From Mycobacterium sp. HUMS_12744610 (lineage in GTDB: Bacteria; Actinomycetota; Actinomycetes; Mycobacteriales; Mycobacteriaceae), in contig NZ_JBGEDP010000001.1 of the NCBI RefSeq assembly GCF_041206865.1, forward strand, positions 2,542,001-2,606,000: 64,000 nt of DNA. Reading direction: 5' to 3'. Numbering within the stretch: the first letter of the stretch is position 1; each line of letters begins with the position of its first letter. Of the stretch, positions 10,439 through 21,196 are shown one piece after another. The position numbers and the translations under genes are program-made. The notes under the pieces are model-generated. The model did no database searches. It was not told the DNA's origin and worked only from the letters and a program-made list of their open reading frames with translations.

Positions 10439-11783
10439 TCAGCGACCGCCGAGAAGGCGCTGCTTCTGTTCGACGAACTCCGTGTCGGTCAAGGCGCCCC
10501 TGTCGCGGAGTTCGGCGAGTCTCCCCAGCACTTCGGTGATCTCGCGCAGCTCGGTAGTGGTACCGGACGGCCGGCCGCTCGAGGCCGTGCGGGACCGTTG
10601 CTCGCGGTCCCCGACGGCCGCCCCGGCACGTACCCGGCTGCCCGGGGCTCCCTCGTCGACCGGCCGGTCTTCTCGGGAACCGGATGCGCCGCGCGAGGGA
10701 AACGCCATCAGCGGAGTCCCACCGAAGAGGGGCATGTCGCCGAACGGGCCAAGGCCCGAACGTGGGCCCGGGACGGAACCGGCGATCGGCGATTCGACGG
10801 CGGCCAGACGCATCTCCGGGGCAGCCGACGTCCAGCCCGCCGGCACCGACAACCGGCCGCGGGAGCCTCCACCGCCCATGTGGGCTGAAACCGAGGTGGC
10901 CGCCGCGTGCGGGCGCGCCGCCTTCCCGGTCCCCGCCGGACGTTGCGGCGCGGCCGGGGCTTTCTCCCCGGCCCCCGGCCCCACGGCGTTGTGCTCGGCC
11001 TCGGAGATGAACCCCGCGGCGCCCGACACCCCGATCAGCCCGAAACCGTTGCCCAGAAATTCGGAGCCGAGTTCCACCAGGTCATAGACATTCGTGAAGT
11101 CCGAAAAGCCGGTCAAACCGAAGGGTGCGGCCCAGCGCCCGCAACGCATTCGGCACCGCGGACATCAGCGTGCCACTCGCCAGCGCCGCCTGTGCGTGGC
11201 CGGCCGAGGTGGCGGCGGCCCGGGCGGCCGCGGCGCTTTGTGCGATGACCCCGCCCTGGTCGGTGGCCGGCCGTGGCGGGTCGAACGGAGTCACCTCCGC
11301 GGCCGCCCGCGAGGTACCGGCATAGCCGTACATCGCGGCGACGTCCTGGGCCCACATCTCGGCATAGGCGACTTCGGTGGCCGCGATCGCCGGGGTGTTC
11401 TGGCCCAACACATTCGTCGCGATCAGCGACATCAGCTGTGCACGGTTGGACGCGATCACCGGCGGAGGCACCGTCATCGCATGGGCGGCCTCGTATGCCG
11501 CCACGGCAGCCCTGGCCTGGGCGCTGGTCTGACCCGCCTGCGCGGCGGCGATATTCAGCCATGCCACCTGCGATGCGGCCGACGCCGCCATCGACGCCGC
11601 GGACGGGCCCTCCCACGGTTCGCTGGTGAGCTCCGAGACCACCGACTCGAGGTTGGACGCGGTGGTGTGCAACTCGTTGGCCAGCTCATCCCATGCCCAC
11701 GCGGCGCTCAGCATCGAACCCGCACCAGGACCCGCATAGATGCGCGCGGAGTTGACCTCCGGCGGCAAAAACGCAAAATGCAT
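10439..11783 (-). pseudogene. PPE family protein (PPE-SVP type) with SHOCT-like C-terminus, frameshifted
   Basis: The N-terminus is a clear PPE domain: FLPPEVNSARIYAGPGAGSML, then WxxLA helices, SELTSEPWEGPSAASM and YEAAHAMTVPP, ending in TLMSAVPNALRALG. About 212 codons in (near 11118-11125) the frame changes and the protein continues as FGLTGFSDFTNVYDLVELGSEFLG. Dropping one C from an ACCC run would rejoin the frames as a 447-aa protein. The second part has GRLSVPAGWTSA, the SVP signature, and ends with REITEVLGRLAELRDRGALTDTEFVEQK, a pattern of SHOCT short C-terminal domains. No PE partner is adjacent. PPE proteins are usually exported by type VII secretion. Either a real pseudogene or a base-call error. 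Confidence 0.75.
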
Positions 11784-12003
11784 GTGTGCTTGGCTATCCC
11801 CTGCATCCCCGGGGGCGTCCTCGGCGGCCTCCGGTCATGTCCCCTTCGTACCACGCGCCGCCGATCCCGGATCGGGCCCGGTGTCAACGCCGGGTGATCC
11901 GCACTGCGAATCCTGCTCGGCAACAAGCGCTTTCACCCAACGCGACGATCACGGTCACGGCTCACCGGCATCGATCGACGGCACGCGGGACGAACGGAGG
12001 GCC

Positions 12004-12363
12004 CTAGACGGACGGGGACGCGCCCTCGGACCGTCGGACCAGGAACGCGCCGGCGACCGCCAAGACCCCGACCACCGTCAGCGGGATCGTCCAGGCGCGC
12101 CGGCTGCCCACCGCCGAGTTGCACTGTGCCACGTAATTGGGCGAATGCGGGGCGAACTGGCCGACGATCGGGATGTTCGCCCCGGTCTGGTTGTTGGTTG
12201 TCTGCGTCGCGTTACGGGCGCCCTGCGTATTCTCCGCCACGGCGTTCCCGCAGCCGATGGAATTTCCGTTCCCGTCGGAAATGGAAACCGGCACCAGCAA
12301 ACCGATCACCCCGGCCAGCAACAGCACGGCGCCCACCGCCATGATCAACCGTCGTACCGTCAC
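12004..12363 (-). CDS. Small membrane protein with two transmembrane helices
   Basis: The 119-aa product has an N-terminal helix (MAVGAVLLLAGVIGLLVPV). A loop of about 65 residues follows, rich in Asn/Gln/Thr with two cysteines (IGCGNAVAEN and VAQCNSAVG) and probably outside the membrane. A second helix (WTIPLTVVGVLAVAGAFLVRR) precedes a short cytoplasmic tail. I do not recognise a family beyond mycobacterial small membrane proteins. The GTG at 12363 follows a plausible AAGGCGAG ribosome site; the longer open frame upstream lacks membrane-protein character. The 220 bases towards the PPE gene hold nothing recognisable. Confidence 0.65.
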   Translation of the reverse strand: MTVRRLIMAVGAVLLLAGVIGLLVPVSISDGNGNSIGCGNAVAENTQGARNATQTTNNQTGANIPIVGQFAPHSPNYVAQCNSAVGSRRAWTIPLTVVGVLAVAGAFLVRRSEGASPSV

Positions 12364-12514
12364 GATCTCGCCTTTCTCGTCAGCGAATGAAAACGCTGGA
12401 AGATTAGCCACTGGGGGCGGCCAGTAAACCTGCGGTTCGCCAGGGTCGGGTGCTTGGCTCCCGGCCCCGGGCGGGTACTCGGCGGCGGTAACCCGAGCAG
12501 CGAGAGGATTTGCC

Positions 12515-12656
12515 GTGATCATTGCGACGCGGGGCGTGGCCGTGCCCTGCCAGCGGGTCTGGGACGTGATGGCCGACGGGTGGACCTACACGCAGTAGGT
12601 GGTGGGCAACCGCCGCATGCGCGCGGTCGACCCGAACTGGCCGGCACCGGGCACCA
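12515..12656 (+). pseudogene. Fragment of an SRPBCC (polyketide cyclase/START-like) protein
   Basis: Reading from a GTG after a GAGAGGA ribosome-like site gives VIIATRGVAVPCQRVWDVMADGWTYTQ, then an in-frame TAG, then VVGNRRMRAVDPNWPAPG. This matches the first 45 or so residues of mycobacterial SRPBCC proteins (the RVW-DVLADGW-Y-xWVVGA-RMRAVD pattern), with the tryptophan codon before VVG changed to a stop. The rest of the gene is absent, because the sequence runs directly into an oxidoreductase fragment. Confidence 0.6.
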
Positions 12657-12792
12657 TGGGCTGGTCGCCGCGGCGATGCTCGCCGACGCGGGGTGGGACG
12701 GGCTGGTGCTGGAGGCGCAGCCCGAGCCCGGCGGCGCGGTGCGCAGCGCCGAGCTGACACCGGGCTACGTCACCGACCTGTTCAGCTCCTAG
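12645..12792 (+). pseudogene. N-terminal fragment of a phytoene-dehydrogenase-like FAD oxidoreductase
   Basis: In another frame from the SRPBCC remnant, the sequence encodes GTGHHGLVAAAMLADAGWDGLVLEAQPEPGGAVRSAELTPGYVTDLFSS followed by a stop. This is the dinucleotide-binding start of NAD(P)/FAD-dependent oxidoreductases (GxGHNGLVAA...VLExxxxxGGAVRS). Only about 48 residues remain of a family that is normally around 500 aa. It sits just past the end of pepB and is evidently the debris of a large deletion. Confidence 0.6.
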
Positions 12793-12872
12793 CACTCGAT
12801 GACCTGCCGCCCGTCGACGTGGTCCCGGCCGGACTCCCGCGCGGTGCTCGCAATGCTGACCAAATGAGCCGG

Positions 12873-14420
12873 TCAGCCGTTCTCGCAGATGTCTTCCAGC
12901 ACCGCCCAGATCGTGCGGGTCGGCACGCCCGTGGCGCCCTTGGGGCTGTACCCCCACGGGCCGCCGGTGTTGTAGGCCGGGCCGGCCACGTCGATGTGCG
13001 CCCACGCCACCCCGTCGGCGACGAACTCGCGCAGGAACACACCGGCCACCAGCATGCCGGCGAAGCGCTGGCCGCTGACGTTGGCCAGGTCGGCCACTCC
13101 TGACTTCAGTTCTTCCTTGAGCTCGTCGGGCAGCGGCATCGGCCAGCCGTTCTCGCCGACCCGCTGTGAGATCCCCGCGACCCGGTCGCGGAACTCGTCG
13201 CTGCCCATCACCCCGGGGATGCGCGAGCCCAGCGCCACCGTCTGCGCGCCGGTCAGCGTGGAGGTCTCGATCAGGTAGTCGGGCTTGTCCTCGCAGGCCC
13301 GCACGATCGCGTCGGCCAGGATGAGCCGGCCCTCCGCGTCGGTGTTGAGCACTTCGACCGTCGTCCCGCCGTACTGCGTCAGCACGTCGCCGGGGCGCTG
13401 CGCGGTGGCCGACGGCATGTTCTCGGCCATCGGCACCGTGGCGATAACGTCGATGGGCAGCCGCAGCTGCGCGGCCAGGGCGACGGTCGCCACGACAGCG
13501 GCCGCCCCGCCCATGTCGGAGGTCATGTAGTGCATCGACGCCGCCGGCTTGATCGAGATGCCGCCGGTGTCGAACGTGACGCCCTTGCCGACCAGCGCGA
13601 CCTTCTTGGCGTTCTGCGGTTTGTTGGCCAGCCGCGACCCGCGGTGGATCAGCCGCACCAGCCGCGGTGGGCGCGACGAGCCCTGGCCGACGCCGATGAT
13701 GCCGCCGTAACCGCCCTTCTGCAGGGCCTTTTCGTCGAGGATCTCAACGTCGAGGCCGACGGATTCGCCCAAAGCCTTTGCCCGTTTGGCGAATTCGGCG
13801 GGGTACAGGTGGTTCGGCGGGGTGTTGACGAGGTCGCGGGCGGTGGCGACCGCGGTCGCGACGGCCGCGGCGTGTGCGGTCTGCTTGTTGGCGTTCTTGG
13901 AGCCGGACAGCACGGTGATCTTGCGCAGCCCTTTGTCTTTCGGCGCCGTCTTGGCGCTGCGGAAGTCGGTGAACCGGTAGCTGCCCAGGATCAGCCCCTC
14001 GACCGCGGCCGCGCAGACGCCCTCGCCGGGCAAATCGGCCAGGGTGGTGAGCACGGTCTCGGCGTTGCCCAGGGAGCGTGCCGCCACACCGGCGGCGCGG
14101 CGGACCGTGTCGGCCGGCCACTCGGGTCGGGGTTTGCCCAGCCCGACGGTCAGCACGCTGCCCACCGGCAGCGAGTTGACCACCAGCCGGTGAACCTGTT
14201 CGCTGCCGCCGGTGGCGTCCAGGGCACGCAGGCCGGCCTCGATCTCGGCGACCGCGTCGGCGGGCAGGAACGGCTCGGCCGACGCCACGACCGCGCCCGG
14301 CTTGTCCTCCTCGCCGGCCGACACGACCGGCACCAGCAGGACCGAGGCACCCGCGCCGCGCTTCGGCAGCGAGGTGGCGACGTTGACGGCAGGGGATCGG
14401 TAGCCCGGTTCGGTGGTCAC
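12873..14420 (-). CDS. pepB: Leucyl aminopeptidase, M17 family
   Basis: The 515-aa cytoplasmic metallopeptidase removes N-terminal amino acids from peptides. The C-terminal catalytic half has [20 protein letters not shown] (metal-binding Lys and Asp), [11 protein letters not shown], and [14 protein letters not shown], the M17 signature with the catalytic Arg and metal ligands. The GTG at 14420 gives exactly the M. tuberculosis length; a TTG two codons earlier is an alternative. It is divergent from gcvT with 83 bases between. Confidence 0.95.
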   Translation of the reverse strand: MTTEPGYRSPAVNVATSLPKRGAGASVLLVPVVSAGEEDKPGAVVASAEPFLPADAVAEIEAGLRALDATGGSEQVHRLVVNSLPVGSVLTVGLGKPRPEWPADTVRRAAGVAARSLGNAETVLTTLADLPGEGVCAAAVEGLILGSYRFTDFRSAKTAPKDKGLRKITVLSGSKNANKQTAHAAAVATAVATARDLVNTPPNHLYPAEFAKRAKALGESVGLDVEILDEKALQKGGYGGIIGVGQGSSRPPRLVRLIHRGSRLANKPQNAKKVALVGKGVTFDTGGISIKPAASMHYMTSDMGGAAAVVATVALAAQLRLPIDVIATVPMAENMPSATAQRPGDVLTQYGGTTVEVLNTDAEGRLILADAIVRACEDKPDYLIETSTLTGAQTVALGSRIPGVMGSDEFRDRVAGISQRVGENGWPMPLPDELKEELKSGVADLANVSGQRFAGMLVAGVFLREFVADGVAWAHIDVAGPAYNTGGPWGYSPKGATGVPTRTIWAVLEDICENG

Positions 14421-14503
14421 GGGCAATCACCCTAGTCACCTGCGGCGGGCCCAGGCCCCCTGCCCCGACGTGGCGATGGCGGCGCCGATTAGGGTGGGAT
14501 GGC

Positions 14504-15607
14504 GTGAGCGACGGGCCAGAGCTGCTGCACGGACCACTGGAAGACCGCCATCGCGAGCTGGGCGCCAACCTCGGCGAATTCGGCGGGTGGCTGATGCCGG
14601 TGTCCTATGCCGGCACCGTCAGCGAGCACAACGCCACCCGCAACGCCGTCGGCCTGTTCGACGTCAGCCACCTCGGCAAGGCGCTGGTTCGCGGACCGGG
14701 CGCCAAGGAGTTCGTCAACTCCGCGCTCACCAACGACTTGAACCGCATCGGCCCGGGCAAGGCGCAATACACGTTGTGCTGCACCGAATCCGGTGGGGTC
14801 ATCGACGACCTGATCGCCTACTACGTCGCCGCCGACGAGATATTCCTGGTGCCCAACGCCGCCAACACCGCCGCGGTCGTGGCGGCGCTGCGGGCGGTCG
14901 CGCCGTCGGGCGTGACTGTCGCCGACGAGCACCGCGACTACGCGGTGCTGGCGGTGCAGGGGCCGCGGTCGGCCGACGTGCTCGGCGAGCTGGGGCTACC
15001 CACCGACATGGAGTACATGGCCTACGCGGACGCCTCCTACTCGGGGGTGCCGGTGCGGGTGTGCCGCAGCGGCTACACCGGCGAGCACGGCTACGAGCTG
15101 CTGCCGCCCTGGGATTCGGCGGGGGTGGTGTTCGACGCGCTGGTCGCTTCCGTGCGTGCCGCCGGCGGCGAGCCAGCCGGCCTGGGCGCCCGCGACACCC
15201 TGCGCACCGAGATGGGCTACCCGCTGCACGGGCACGAGCTCTCGCCGGACATCTCCCCGCTGCAGGCCCGGTGCGGCTGGGCGGTCGGCTGGAAGAAGCC
15301 CGCCTTCTTCGGTCGCGACGCGCTGCTGGCCGAGAAGGCCGCCGGGCCGCGGCGGCTGCTGCGGGGGCTGCGCATGGTCGGACGCGGGGTGCTGCGCCCC
15401 GGGCTCACGGTGCTCGCCGGGGACACCCCCGTCGGGGTCACCACCTCCGGAACGTTCTCGCCCACGCTGCAAGTCGGCATAGGTCTGGCGTTGATCGACA
15501 CCGACGCCGGCATCGAGGACGGCCGGCGCGTCACCGTCGACGTGCGTGGCCGCGCCGTCGAATGCGACGTCGTGCGGCCACCTTTCGTCGCGGCGAAAAC
15601 CCATTAG
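14504..15607 (+). CDS. gcvT: Aminomethyltransferase, glycine cleavage T-protein
   Basis: The T-protein takes the aminomethyl group from the lipoylated H-protein, releases ammonia and makes methylene-tetrahydrofolate. The 367-aa product has [19 protein letters not shown] (the folate-binding N-terminal domain), [44 protein letters not shown] ([16 protein letters not shown]) and [20 protein letters not shown]. The C-terminal barrel has [21 protein letters not shown]. The start is a GTG. H- and P-protein genes are not in the window, as in M. tuberculosis. It depends on lipoate, linking it to the lipB-lipA genes 9 kb away. Confidence 0.95.
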   Translation: MSDGPELLHGPLEDRHRELGANLGEFGGWLMPVSYAGTVSEHNATRNAVGLFDVSHLGKALVRGPGAKEFVNSALTNDLNRIGPGKAQYTLCCTESGGVIDDLIAYYVAADEIFLVPNAANTAAVVAALRAVAPSGVTVADEHRDYAVLAVQGPRSADVLGELGLPTDMEYMAYADASYSGVPVRVCRSGYTGEHGYELLPPWDSAGVVFDALVASVRAAGGEPAGLGARDTLRTEMGYPLHGHELSPDISPLQARCGWAVGWKKPAFFGRDALLAEKAAGPRRLLRGLRMVGRGVLRPGLTVLAGDTPVGVTTSGTFSPTLQVGIGLALIDTDAGIEDGRRVTVDVRGRAVECDVVRPPFVAAKTH

Positions 15608-15678
15608 CCGCCATTTGAGTTCGGGTCGCGTTCCCCGGCCGCAAAAGCACCATCGCATCCGGAGATACAATCGGCGCC

Positions 15679-16785
15679 ATGACGAGCGGCTCCCCTGAAT
15701 TCACGGTTTCACGCTCGCCACACCCGGCGACCGACGAGGAACGCCAATCCATCCTGGCCGAACCGGGTTTCGGCAAGTACCACACCGACCACATGGTGTC
15801 GATCGACTACACCGACGGCCAGGGCTGGCACGACGCACGGGTGATCCCGTACGGGCCGATCGAGCTGGATCCCTCGGCGATCGTGCTGCACTACGCGCAG
15901 GAGATCTTCGAGGGGCTCAAGGCGTACCGGTGGTCCGACGACTCGATCGTGTCGTTCCGCGCCGAGGCCAATGCCGCCAGGTTGCGCTCGTCGGCTCGGC
16001 GGCTGGCCATGCCCGAACTGCCCGACGAACTGTTCATGGGCTCGCTGTGTCAGCTCATCGGCGTCGACAAGGCCTGGGTGCCCGCCGCCGGCGGGGAAGA
16101 GGCGCTGTACCTGCGCCCGTTCATGATCGCCACCGAGCCGGGCCTGGGGGTGCGGCCGGCCAAGCAGTTCCGCTACCTGCTGATCGCCTCGCCGGCCGGC
16201 GCCTACTTCAAGGGCGGCATCAGCCCGGTCAGCGTCTGGGTGTCCACGGAGTATGTGCGGGCCTGCCCGGGCGGCACAGGTGCGGCCAAGTTCGGCGGCA
16301 ACTACGCCGCCTCGCTGCTGGCCCAGGCCGAAGCCGCCGACAACGGGTGCGACCAGGTGGTGTGGCTGGACGCCGTCGAGCGCCGTTTCGTCGAGGAGAT
16401 GGGCGGGATGAACATCTTCTTCGTCTTCGGCAGCGGCGGCTCCGCGCGGCTGGTCACCCCGGAGCTGTCCGGCTCGCTGCTGCCGGGCATCACGCGGGAT
16501 TCGTTGCTGCAGTTGGCGATCGACGCGGGCTTCAGCGTCGAGGAGCGCAAGGTCGACATCGACGAGTGGCAGAAGAAGGCGGCCGCCGGCGAGATCACCG
16601 AGGTGTTCGCCTGCGGCACCGCCGCCGTCATCACCCCGGTGTCGCGGGTCAAGTACGGCGACGGCGAGTTCACCATCGCCGACGGCGATCCCGGCGAGGT
16701 GACGATGGCGCTGCGCGACACGTTGACCGGAATCCAGCGCGGCACCTTCGCCGACACCCACGGCTGGATGGCCCGGCTGGGCTAG
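15679..16785 (+). CDS. ilvE: Branched-chain amino acid aminotransferase
   Basis: This 368-aa PLP enzyme performs the last step of leucine, isoleucine and valine synthesis. Fold-type IV features are present: [11 protein letters not shown], the [20 protein letters not shown] segment, [16 protein letters not shown], and [19 protein letters not shown] with the PLP-binding lysine. [28 protein letters not shown] and the [17 protein letters not shown] ending follow. It is 71 bases downstream of gcvT on the same strand and convergent with cobS. The length matches mycobacterial IlvE. Confidence 0.96.
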   Translation: MTSGSPEFTVSRSPHPATDEERQSILAEPGFGKYHTDHMVSIDYTDGQGWHDARVIPYGPIELDPSAIVLHYAQEIFEGLKAYRWSDDSIVSFRAEANAARLRSSARRLAMPELPDELFMGSLCQLIGVDKAWVPAAGGEEALYLRPFMIATEPGLGVRPAKQFRYLLIASPAGAYFKGGISPVSVWVSTEYVRACPGGTGAAKFGGNYAASLLAQAEAADNGCDQVVWLDAVERRFVEEMGGMNIFFVFGSGGSARLVTPELSGSLLPGITRDSLLQLAIDAGFSVEERKVDIDEWQKKAAAGEITEVFACGTAAVITPVSRVKYGDGEFTIADGDPGEVTMALRDTLTGIQRGTFADTHGWMARLG

Positions 16786-16798
16786 CTTTGCTGTCCGC

Positions 16799-17536
16799 TC
16801 ACCCCTGGAAGCCGGCCAGCGTCACCGCGCCGACCGTCGTCGTCAACTCGATGGCGGCGCCCAGCACGTCACCGGTGATACCGCCGAACCGCCGCACGCA
16901 GTGCCCCGCCAGGACCGCCCCGCAGCACGCCGCCACCAGCACCGCCACCGGCCCCTGCCACGGCCGCGGAGCGGCCGGCACGGAGGCGGCGAGCAACACC
17001 GCGACCCAGGCCGCCGCCACCGCCGCGGGCTGGCTGCCGGCGACGCGCGCGCCCAGGGCGCTGCCCTCGGCCGCCGGGACCGCTCGGCGACAGGCCAGCA
17101 CCGCGGTGACCCGGCCCGCGACGACCGCCACGACGATCCCCGCCGGTGCCAGGGCTGCGAACGCGAAGCCCTGCAGCGCGATCGTGAGCACGACGGCGGC
17201 CACGCCGAACGCCCCGGTGGACCCCTCGCGCATCACCGCCAGCGCGCGCTCCGGTGGCCCGTAGCAGCCCAGCCCGTCGGCCGTGTCGGCCACGCCGTCG
17301 AGATGCAGGCCGCGGGTCGCGAGCAGCAGCACCGCCACCGCGAGCAGCCCGGGCAACGGGCTGGCCGGCCCGAACACCGCCGCGCCGCCCCGCACGACGG
17401 CCGCGGCCAGCGCGCCCAGGGCGGCGCCAACCACCGGCAGCGCCGTCATGGCGCCCCGGCCCAGCGGGCCGGTCGCGGCGCGCGGGACCGGCAGCACCGT
17501 CGCGAACGCGAAAGCCGTTGCCAGCGAACGTATCAC
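16799..17536 (-). CDS. cobS: Adenosylcobinamide-GDP ribazoletransferase (cobalamin synthase)
   Basis: CobS is an integral membrane enzyme that joins adenosylcobinamide-GDP and alpha-ribazole in the last part of B12 synthesis. The 245-aa product has the family markers [39 protein letters not shown] (the conserved DG and MREGxxGxxG motifs) and [14 protein letters not shown]. Several alanine-rich hydrophobic helices lie between them. The GTG overlaps the cobT stop by 4 bp (GTGA), indicating translational coupling. Confidence 0.93.
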   Translation of the reverse strand: MIRSLATAFAFATVLPVPRAATGPLGRGAMTALPVVGAALGALAAAVVRGGAAVFGPASPLPGLLAVAVLLLATRGLHLDGVADTADGLGCYGPPERALAVMREGSTGAFGVAAVVLTIALQGFAFAALAPAGIVVAVVAGRVTAVLACRRAVPAAEGSALGARVAGSQPAAVAAAWVAVLLAASVPAAPRPWQGPVAVLVAACCGAVLAGHCVRRFGGITGDVLGAAIELTTTVGAVTLAGFQG

Positions 17537-18579
17537 GGGGACGGTCGGTCGGAGACGCCGGCCTCGCCGAAGGTTGCCATGGACGCCAGCGTGGCCACCG
17601 CAGCGCGCAGCACCGGCAGCGCCGTCGCCGCGCCGCTGCCCTCGCCCAGCCGCATCCCCAGCTCCAAAATCGGCTCCAGCGACAGGGCCGCCAGGGCCAG
17701 CGTGTGGCCCGGCTCGGCGGAGCGGTGACCCGCCTGCCACCACTGCCGGGCGCCCGGGGCCAGGCGCTCGGCGACCAGCGCCGCGGCCGTGACCGCCATG
17801 CCGTCGAGCAGCAGCGGCGTGCGCCGCACCGCCGCCTGCGCACAAAAACCCGCCAGGGCCGCGAGGTCCGCACCGGCGCAGCAGCGCAGCAGCCCCACCG
17901 GGTCGGGCAGCACCAGCCGCGTCCGGAACAGTGCATCGCGCACGGCGGCCGTTTTGCGCACCCACGCGGCGTCGTCGATCCCGGTGCCGAAGCCGACGGC
18001 CGCGACGGGCTCGGTGTTGGTCAGCGCCGCCACCAGCACCGTCGCCGGGGTGGTGTTGCCGATGCCCATGTCGCCGGCGATGAGCAGGTCGGCGCCGGCG
18101 TCGACCTCTTCGTCGGCGATGCGCCGGCCCGCGTCGATCGCCGCGACCGTCTCCTCGTCGCTCAATGCGTCCTGCACGCTGATGTCGCCGCTGCCGCGGC
18201 GCACCTTGTGGGCGCCGATGCGCTCGGAGGCAGCGTCGGCGTCGACCGCCAGGTCCGCGACCCGCACCGTCGCCCCCGCGATCTCGGCCAACACGTTGAT
18301 CGCCGCGCCGCCGGCCGCGATGTTGGCGACCATCTGCGCAGTGACCTCCGGCGGATACGCCGACACCCCGGAGGCGGCGACGCCGTGGTCGCCGGCGAAC
18401 ACCACCACCCGGGCGCGCCCGAACTGCCGCGGCGGGCACTGCCCCTGGCACGACGCGGTCCAGACCGCCAGGTCCTCGAGGCGGCCGAGGGCGCCCCGCG
18501 GTTTGGTCAGAATGTCCTGACGGGCGCGCGCGGCCGCGGCGACGGCCGCATCCGGCGGCGAGATCGGCGGGAACTCCAT
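17533..18579 (-). CDS. cobT: Nicotinate-nucleotide-dimethylbenzimidazole phosphoribosyltransferase
   Basis: CobT makes alpha-ribazole phosphate from dimethylbenzimidazole and nicotinate mononucleotide, the substrate line for CobS. The 348-aa product has [68 protein letters not shown], and [17 protein letters not shown], followed by [27 protein letters not shown]. These are the conserved blocks of the family. The start codon shares its A with the stop of cobU (TGATG). Confidence 0.95.
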   Translation of the reverse strand: MEFPPISPPDAAVAAAARARQDILTKPRGALGRLEDLAVWTASCQGQCPPRQFGRARVVVFAGDHGVAASGVSAYPPEVTAQMVANIAAGGAAINVLAEIAGATVRVADLAVDADAASERIGAHKVRRGSGDISVQDALSDEETVAAIDAGRRIADEEVDAGADLLIAGDMGIGNTTPATVLVAALTNTEPVAAVGFGTGIDDAAWVRKTAAVRDALFRTRLVLPDPVGLLRCCAGADLAALAGFCAQAAVRRTPLLLDGMAVTAAALVAERLAPGARQWWQAGHRSAEPGHTLALAALSLEPILELGMRLGEGSGAATALPVLRAAVATLASMATFGEAGVSDRPSP

Positions 18580-19139
18580 CAGATTCCCGCCGACGGATTG
18601 ATCGGCTTGATCGGCACCGCTTGCCCGGCCACCACCAGCACCACCCGATCGCACAACGCGGCGACGCGCTGGTTGAGCCCGCCCAGTTCGTCGGCGAACC
18701 GGCGTCCGGCCGCGGTGGCCGGCACGACGGTCAGCCCGACCTCCGGGCTGACCAGCACCAGCGGGGCGGCGAACGCAGCGACGGCGGCCAGCATGTCGTC
18801 GATCATCTCCTGCACCGGCTCCGCCGGCGAACCGGCGTCCCACGCGTTGTTGCCGTCCAGTACGGCCGTCAGCCAGGCGCCGAGATCGTCGACCAGCGCC
18901 GGGGCGTGCGGCGACTGCCGCAGCTGGGCGGCGACCTCCCCGGTTTCCACCGTCGCCCAGTGCGCGGGCCGGCGGCCGCGGTGCCGCGCGACGCGTTCCG
19001 CCCAGGCCGCGTCGGTCTCGTCGACCTGGCCGGGGGCCAGGTAACGGACGGGCTCGCCGGGCGGCAGCGACCCGGCGATGGCTTCCTCGGCCCAGCGCGA
19101 CTTGCCCGACCTGATCCCGCCGAGCACCAGCGTGCGCAC
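18579..19139 (-). CDS. cobU: Adenosylcobinamide kinase / guanylyltransferase
   Basis: The 186-aa product begins [20 protein letters not shown], the P-loop of CobU. It also has [27 protein letters not shown] with the guanylylated-histidine region, VDDLGAWLT, and [30 protein letters not shown]. It phosphorylates and then guanylylates adenosylcobinamide for CobS. cobU-cobT-cobS form one tightly overlapping operon; in M. tuberculosis, cobU lies elsewhere in the genome, so this compact arrangement differs. No cobalamin riboswitch is visible upstream. Confidence 0.93.
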   Translation of the reverse strand: MRTLVLGGIRSGKSRWAEEAIAGSLPPGEPVRYLAPGQVDETDAAWAERVARHRGRRPAHWATVETGEVAAQLRQSPHAPALVDDLGAWLTAVLDGNNAWDAGSPAEPVQEMIDDMLAAVAAFAAPLVLVSPEVGLTVVPATAAGRRFADELGGLNQRVAALCDRVVLVVAGQAVPIKPINPSAGI

Positions 19140-19166
19140 CGGGTTCAGGCGGCTTTCAGGCGACGC

Positions 19167-19847
19167 TCAGCCGACACTGCTGCCGCGCTCGACCTGGGGC
19201 TTGGGCGCCCGCATCCGGCGCATCTGGGAAGCCCGACTGGCGGCGTAAAGGCCCAGCTTCCAACGGCTTTCGGTGTTCTTCGGGAACTTCGCGTCGACCA
19301 TTTTGGTGACCTTGCGGCCCAGAATGAACGCGTCGACGGCCATCACCGCCATCAGCACCAGCATCGCCGGGGACATATAGAGCTGCACCTGGGGGACCGC
19401 GAACATCACGAACAGCAGGAACAGCGTCGCCGGCATGAACAGCCCCAGCAGGTTGCGCCGGGAGTCCACCACGTCGCGCACGTACCGGCGTATCGGCCCC
19501 TGGTCGCGCGGCAGCAGGTAGCCCTCCTCGCCGGCCATCATGCGCTCGCGGCGTTCGGTCATCCGGGCCCGGCTGGCGGCCTTGTCGGCCCGGCGCTCCT
19601 CGCGGGTGAGCTTGGGCTTGGCGAGCGACTTGCGCCGGGCCCGCGCCTCCGACGCGGTCATGGGTGCGGGCGCGACCGGGCCCTTCTTGGCGCTGCGCCG
19701 GGCGTCGTTGCGTTTGGGGGTGGGCCGGCCCTTGGGTGCGGTGCGGCGCGACTCGCCGCGGTCTGCGTCGCCGGAACCGGAGCCCGGCTCCGGCGCGCCT
19801 TCGCCGAGGTCGTCTTCGTGGCTCTTCCTGCGGCCCAGTAGCTTCAC
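19167..19847 (-). CDS. DUF3043 membrane protein (Rv2206-like)
   Basis: The 226-aa product starts with a long, highly charged region rich in Arg, Lys and Glu (KPKLTREERRADKAASRARMTERRERMMAGEE). GYLLPRDQGPIRRYVRDVVDSRRN precedes two membrane helices (LLGLFMPATLFLLFVMFAV and MSPAMLVLMAVMAVDAFIL). A short basic tail contains GRKVTKMVDAKFPKNTESRWKLGLYA. This is the DUF3043 pattern of actinobacteria; function is unknown. The GTG start gives MKLLGRRKSHEDD. It lies 27 bases upstream of cobU on the same strand. Confidence 0.88.
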   Translation of the reverse strand: MKLLGRRKSHEDDLGEGAPEPGSGSGDADRGESRRTAPKGRPTPKRNDARRSAKKGPVAPAPMTASEARARRKSLAKPKLTREERRADKAASRARMTERRERMMAGEEGYLLPRDQGPIRRYVRDVVDSRRNLLGLFMPATLFLLFVMFAVPQVQLYMSPAMLVLMAVMAVDAFILGRKVTKMVDAKFPKNTESRWKLGLYAASRASQMRRMRAPKPQVERGSSVG

Positions 19848-20040
19848 AGCCGCCAGGTTACTTCGCGGCGGACCCGACACGGAATCGCCCCGGAAAGCAT
19901 TGCTATTAGGCATGCGCCGGCGATGAGGATGGCCCTACGCTTAGCCCTGTGCTGAACGGCTGGCTGTGATGGACGATGGCTCGATGGCGTCGGGTGGTGG
20001 CCCCGCCGGCCTCGCGCCAGGTCGTCTCCAGCTGCCGGCC

Positions 20041-21117
20041 ATGCTGGTTCTGGTGGCCCCGGACTGCTACGGCGACAGCCTGTCGGCCGTGCAGGCCGCC
20101 GCCTCCATCGCGACGGGCTGGACGCGGTCACGGCCGGGCGACCGGTTCATCGTGGCCCCGCAGTCCGACGGCGGCCCGGGTTTCGTCGAGGTGCTGGCCA
20201 ACAGGCTGGGGCAGAAGCGGCGCCTGAAGGTGTCCGGGCCGCTGGACACCACGGTCCGCGCCGACTGGGTGCTGGATGCCGCGTCGTCGACGGCGTACCT
20301 GGAGTGCGCCCAGGCGTGTGGCCTGGCCCTGCTGGGTGGCCCGCCGACCCCGGAGACCGCGCTGGCGGCCCACAGCAGGGGCGTGGGGCAGCTCATCGAC
20401 GAGGCGCTGTGCTACGGGGCCAGGCGGATCGTGGTCGGGCTGGGTGGCAGCGCCTGCACCGACGGCGGCCTGGCCATGATCGCCGAGCTGGGCGGGCTGG
20501 ACGTCGCGCGGCGGCGACTGGCCGGCGTCGAGCTGATCATCGCCTCGGACACCGAATACCCGCTGACGGGCCCGTGGGGGGCCGCCCGCGTCTTCGGTCC
20601 GCAGAAGGGTGCCGATACGGCCACCGTCGCGGCACTCGAGGTGCGCCTCGAGGCGTGGGCCCTCGAACTGGAAGCGGCGGCCGGACGTGACGTGAGCTCC
20701 GAGCCGGGAGCGGGCGCCGCCGGCGGTATCGGCGCCGGCTTGCTGGCGCTCGGCGCCCGCTGCGAGTCGGGCGCCGCCATCATCGCCGAGCACACCCACC
20801 TGGCCGACGACCTCGACATCGCGGAACTGATCCTGACCGGGGAGGGGCGGTTCGACGAGCAGTCGCTGCACGGCAAGGTGGTGGGGTACCTCGCCGACGA
20901 GGCCCGTCCGCGGGGCATCCCCGTGATCGTGCTGGCCGGGCAGGTCGAGCTGGACAATTCGGCAGTGCGCACCGCGGGCATCATGTCCGCCTTGTCGATC
21001 GCCGACTACGCCGGCTCGGCGCGGCTCGCGCAGGCCGACGCGGCCAACCAGCTGATGGGATTGGCCTCACAGGTGGCGGCACGGCTCGGGAATAGCGGTC
21101 CGGCGAGGTACCGTTGA
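20041..21117 (+). CDS. Glycerate kinase, type 2 family
   Basis: The product phosphorylates glycerate with ATP. The N-terminus [20 protein letters not shown] matches the VLVAPDSFKGSLSA start of the family, and the core has [22 protein letters not shown]. Also present are the [25 protein letters not shown] block, [15 protein letters not shown], and the [22 protein letters not shown] block near the end. From this ATG the length is 358 aa. The frame is open from 19966, and an earlier ATG at 19969 would add 24 residues without homology. It corresponds to Rv2205c and is divergent from the DUF3043 gene. Confidence 0.88.
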   Translation: MLVLVAPDCYGDSLSAVQAAASIATGWTRSRPGDRFIVAPQSDGGPGFVEVLANRLGQKRRLKVSGPLDTTVRADWVLDAASSTAYLECAQACGLALLGGPPTPETALAAHSRGVGQLIDEALCYGARRIVVGLGGSACTDGGLAMIAELGGLDVARRRLAGVELIIASDTEYPLTGPWGAARVFGPQKGADTATVAALEVRLEAWALELEAAAGRDVSSEPGAGAAGGIGAGLLALGARCESGAAIIAEHTHLADDLDIAELILTGEGRFDEQSLHGKVVGYLADEARPRGIPVIVLAGQVELDNSAVRTAGIMSALSIADYAGSARLAQADAANQLMGLASQVAARLGNSGPARYR

Positions 21118-21196
21118 ACGTGTGGGTTTTCCGGAGCCGATCGGGCCCTGCTGAAGCCGACCCACCCAAGTACCGATGAGGCATGTAGGAGAAGCA

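Noticed and set aside
19140..19166. Cobalamin riboswitch before cobU
   Set aside because: Only 27 bases separate cobU from the upstream gene, and no B12-box sequence is present.
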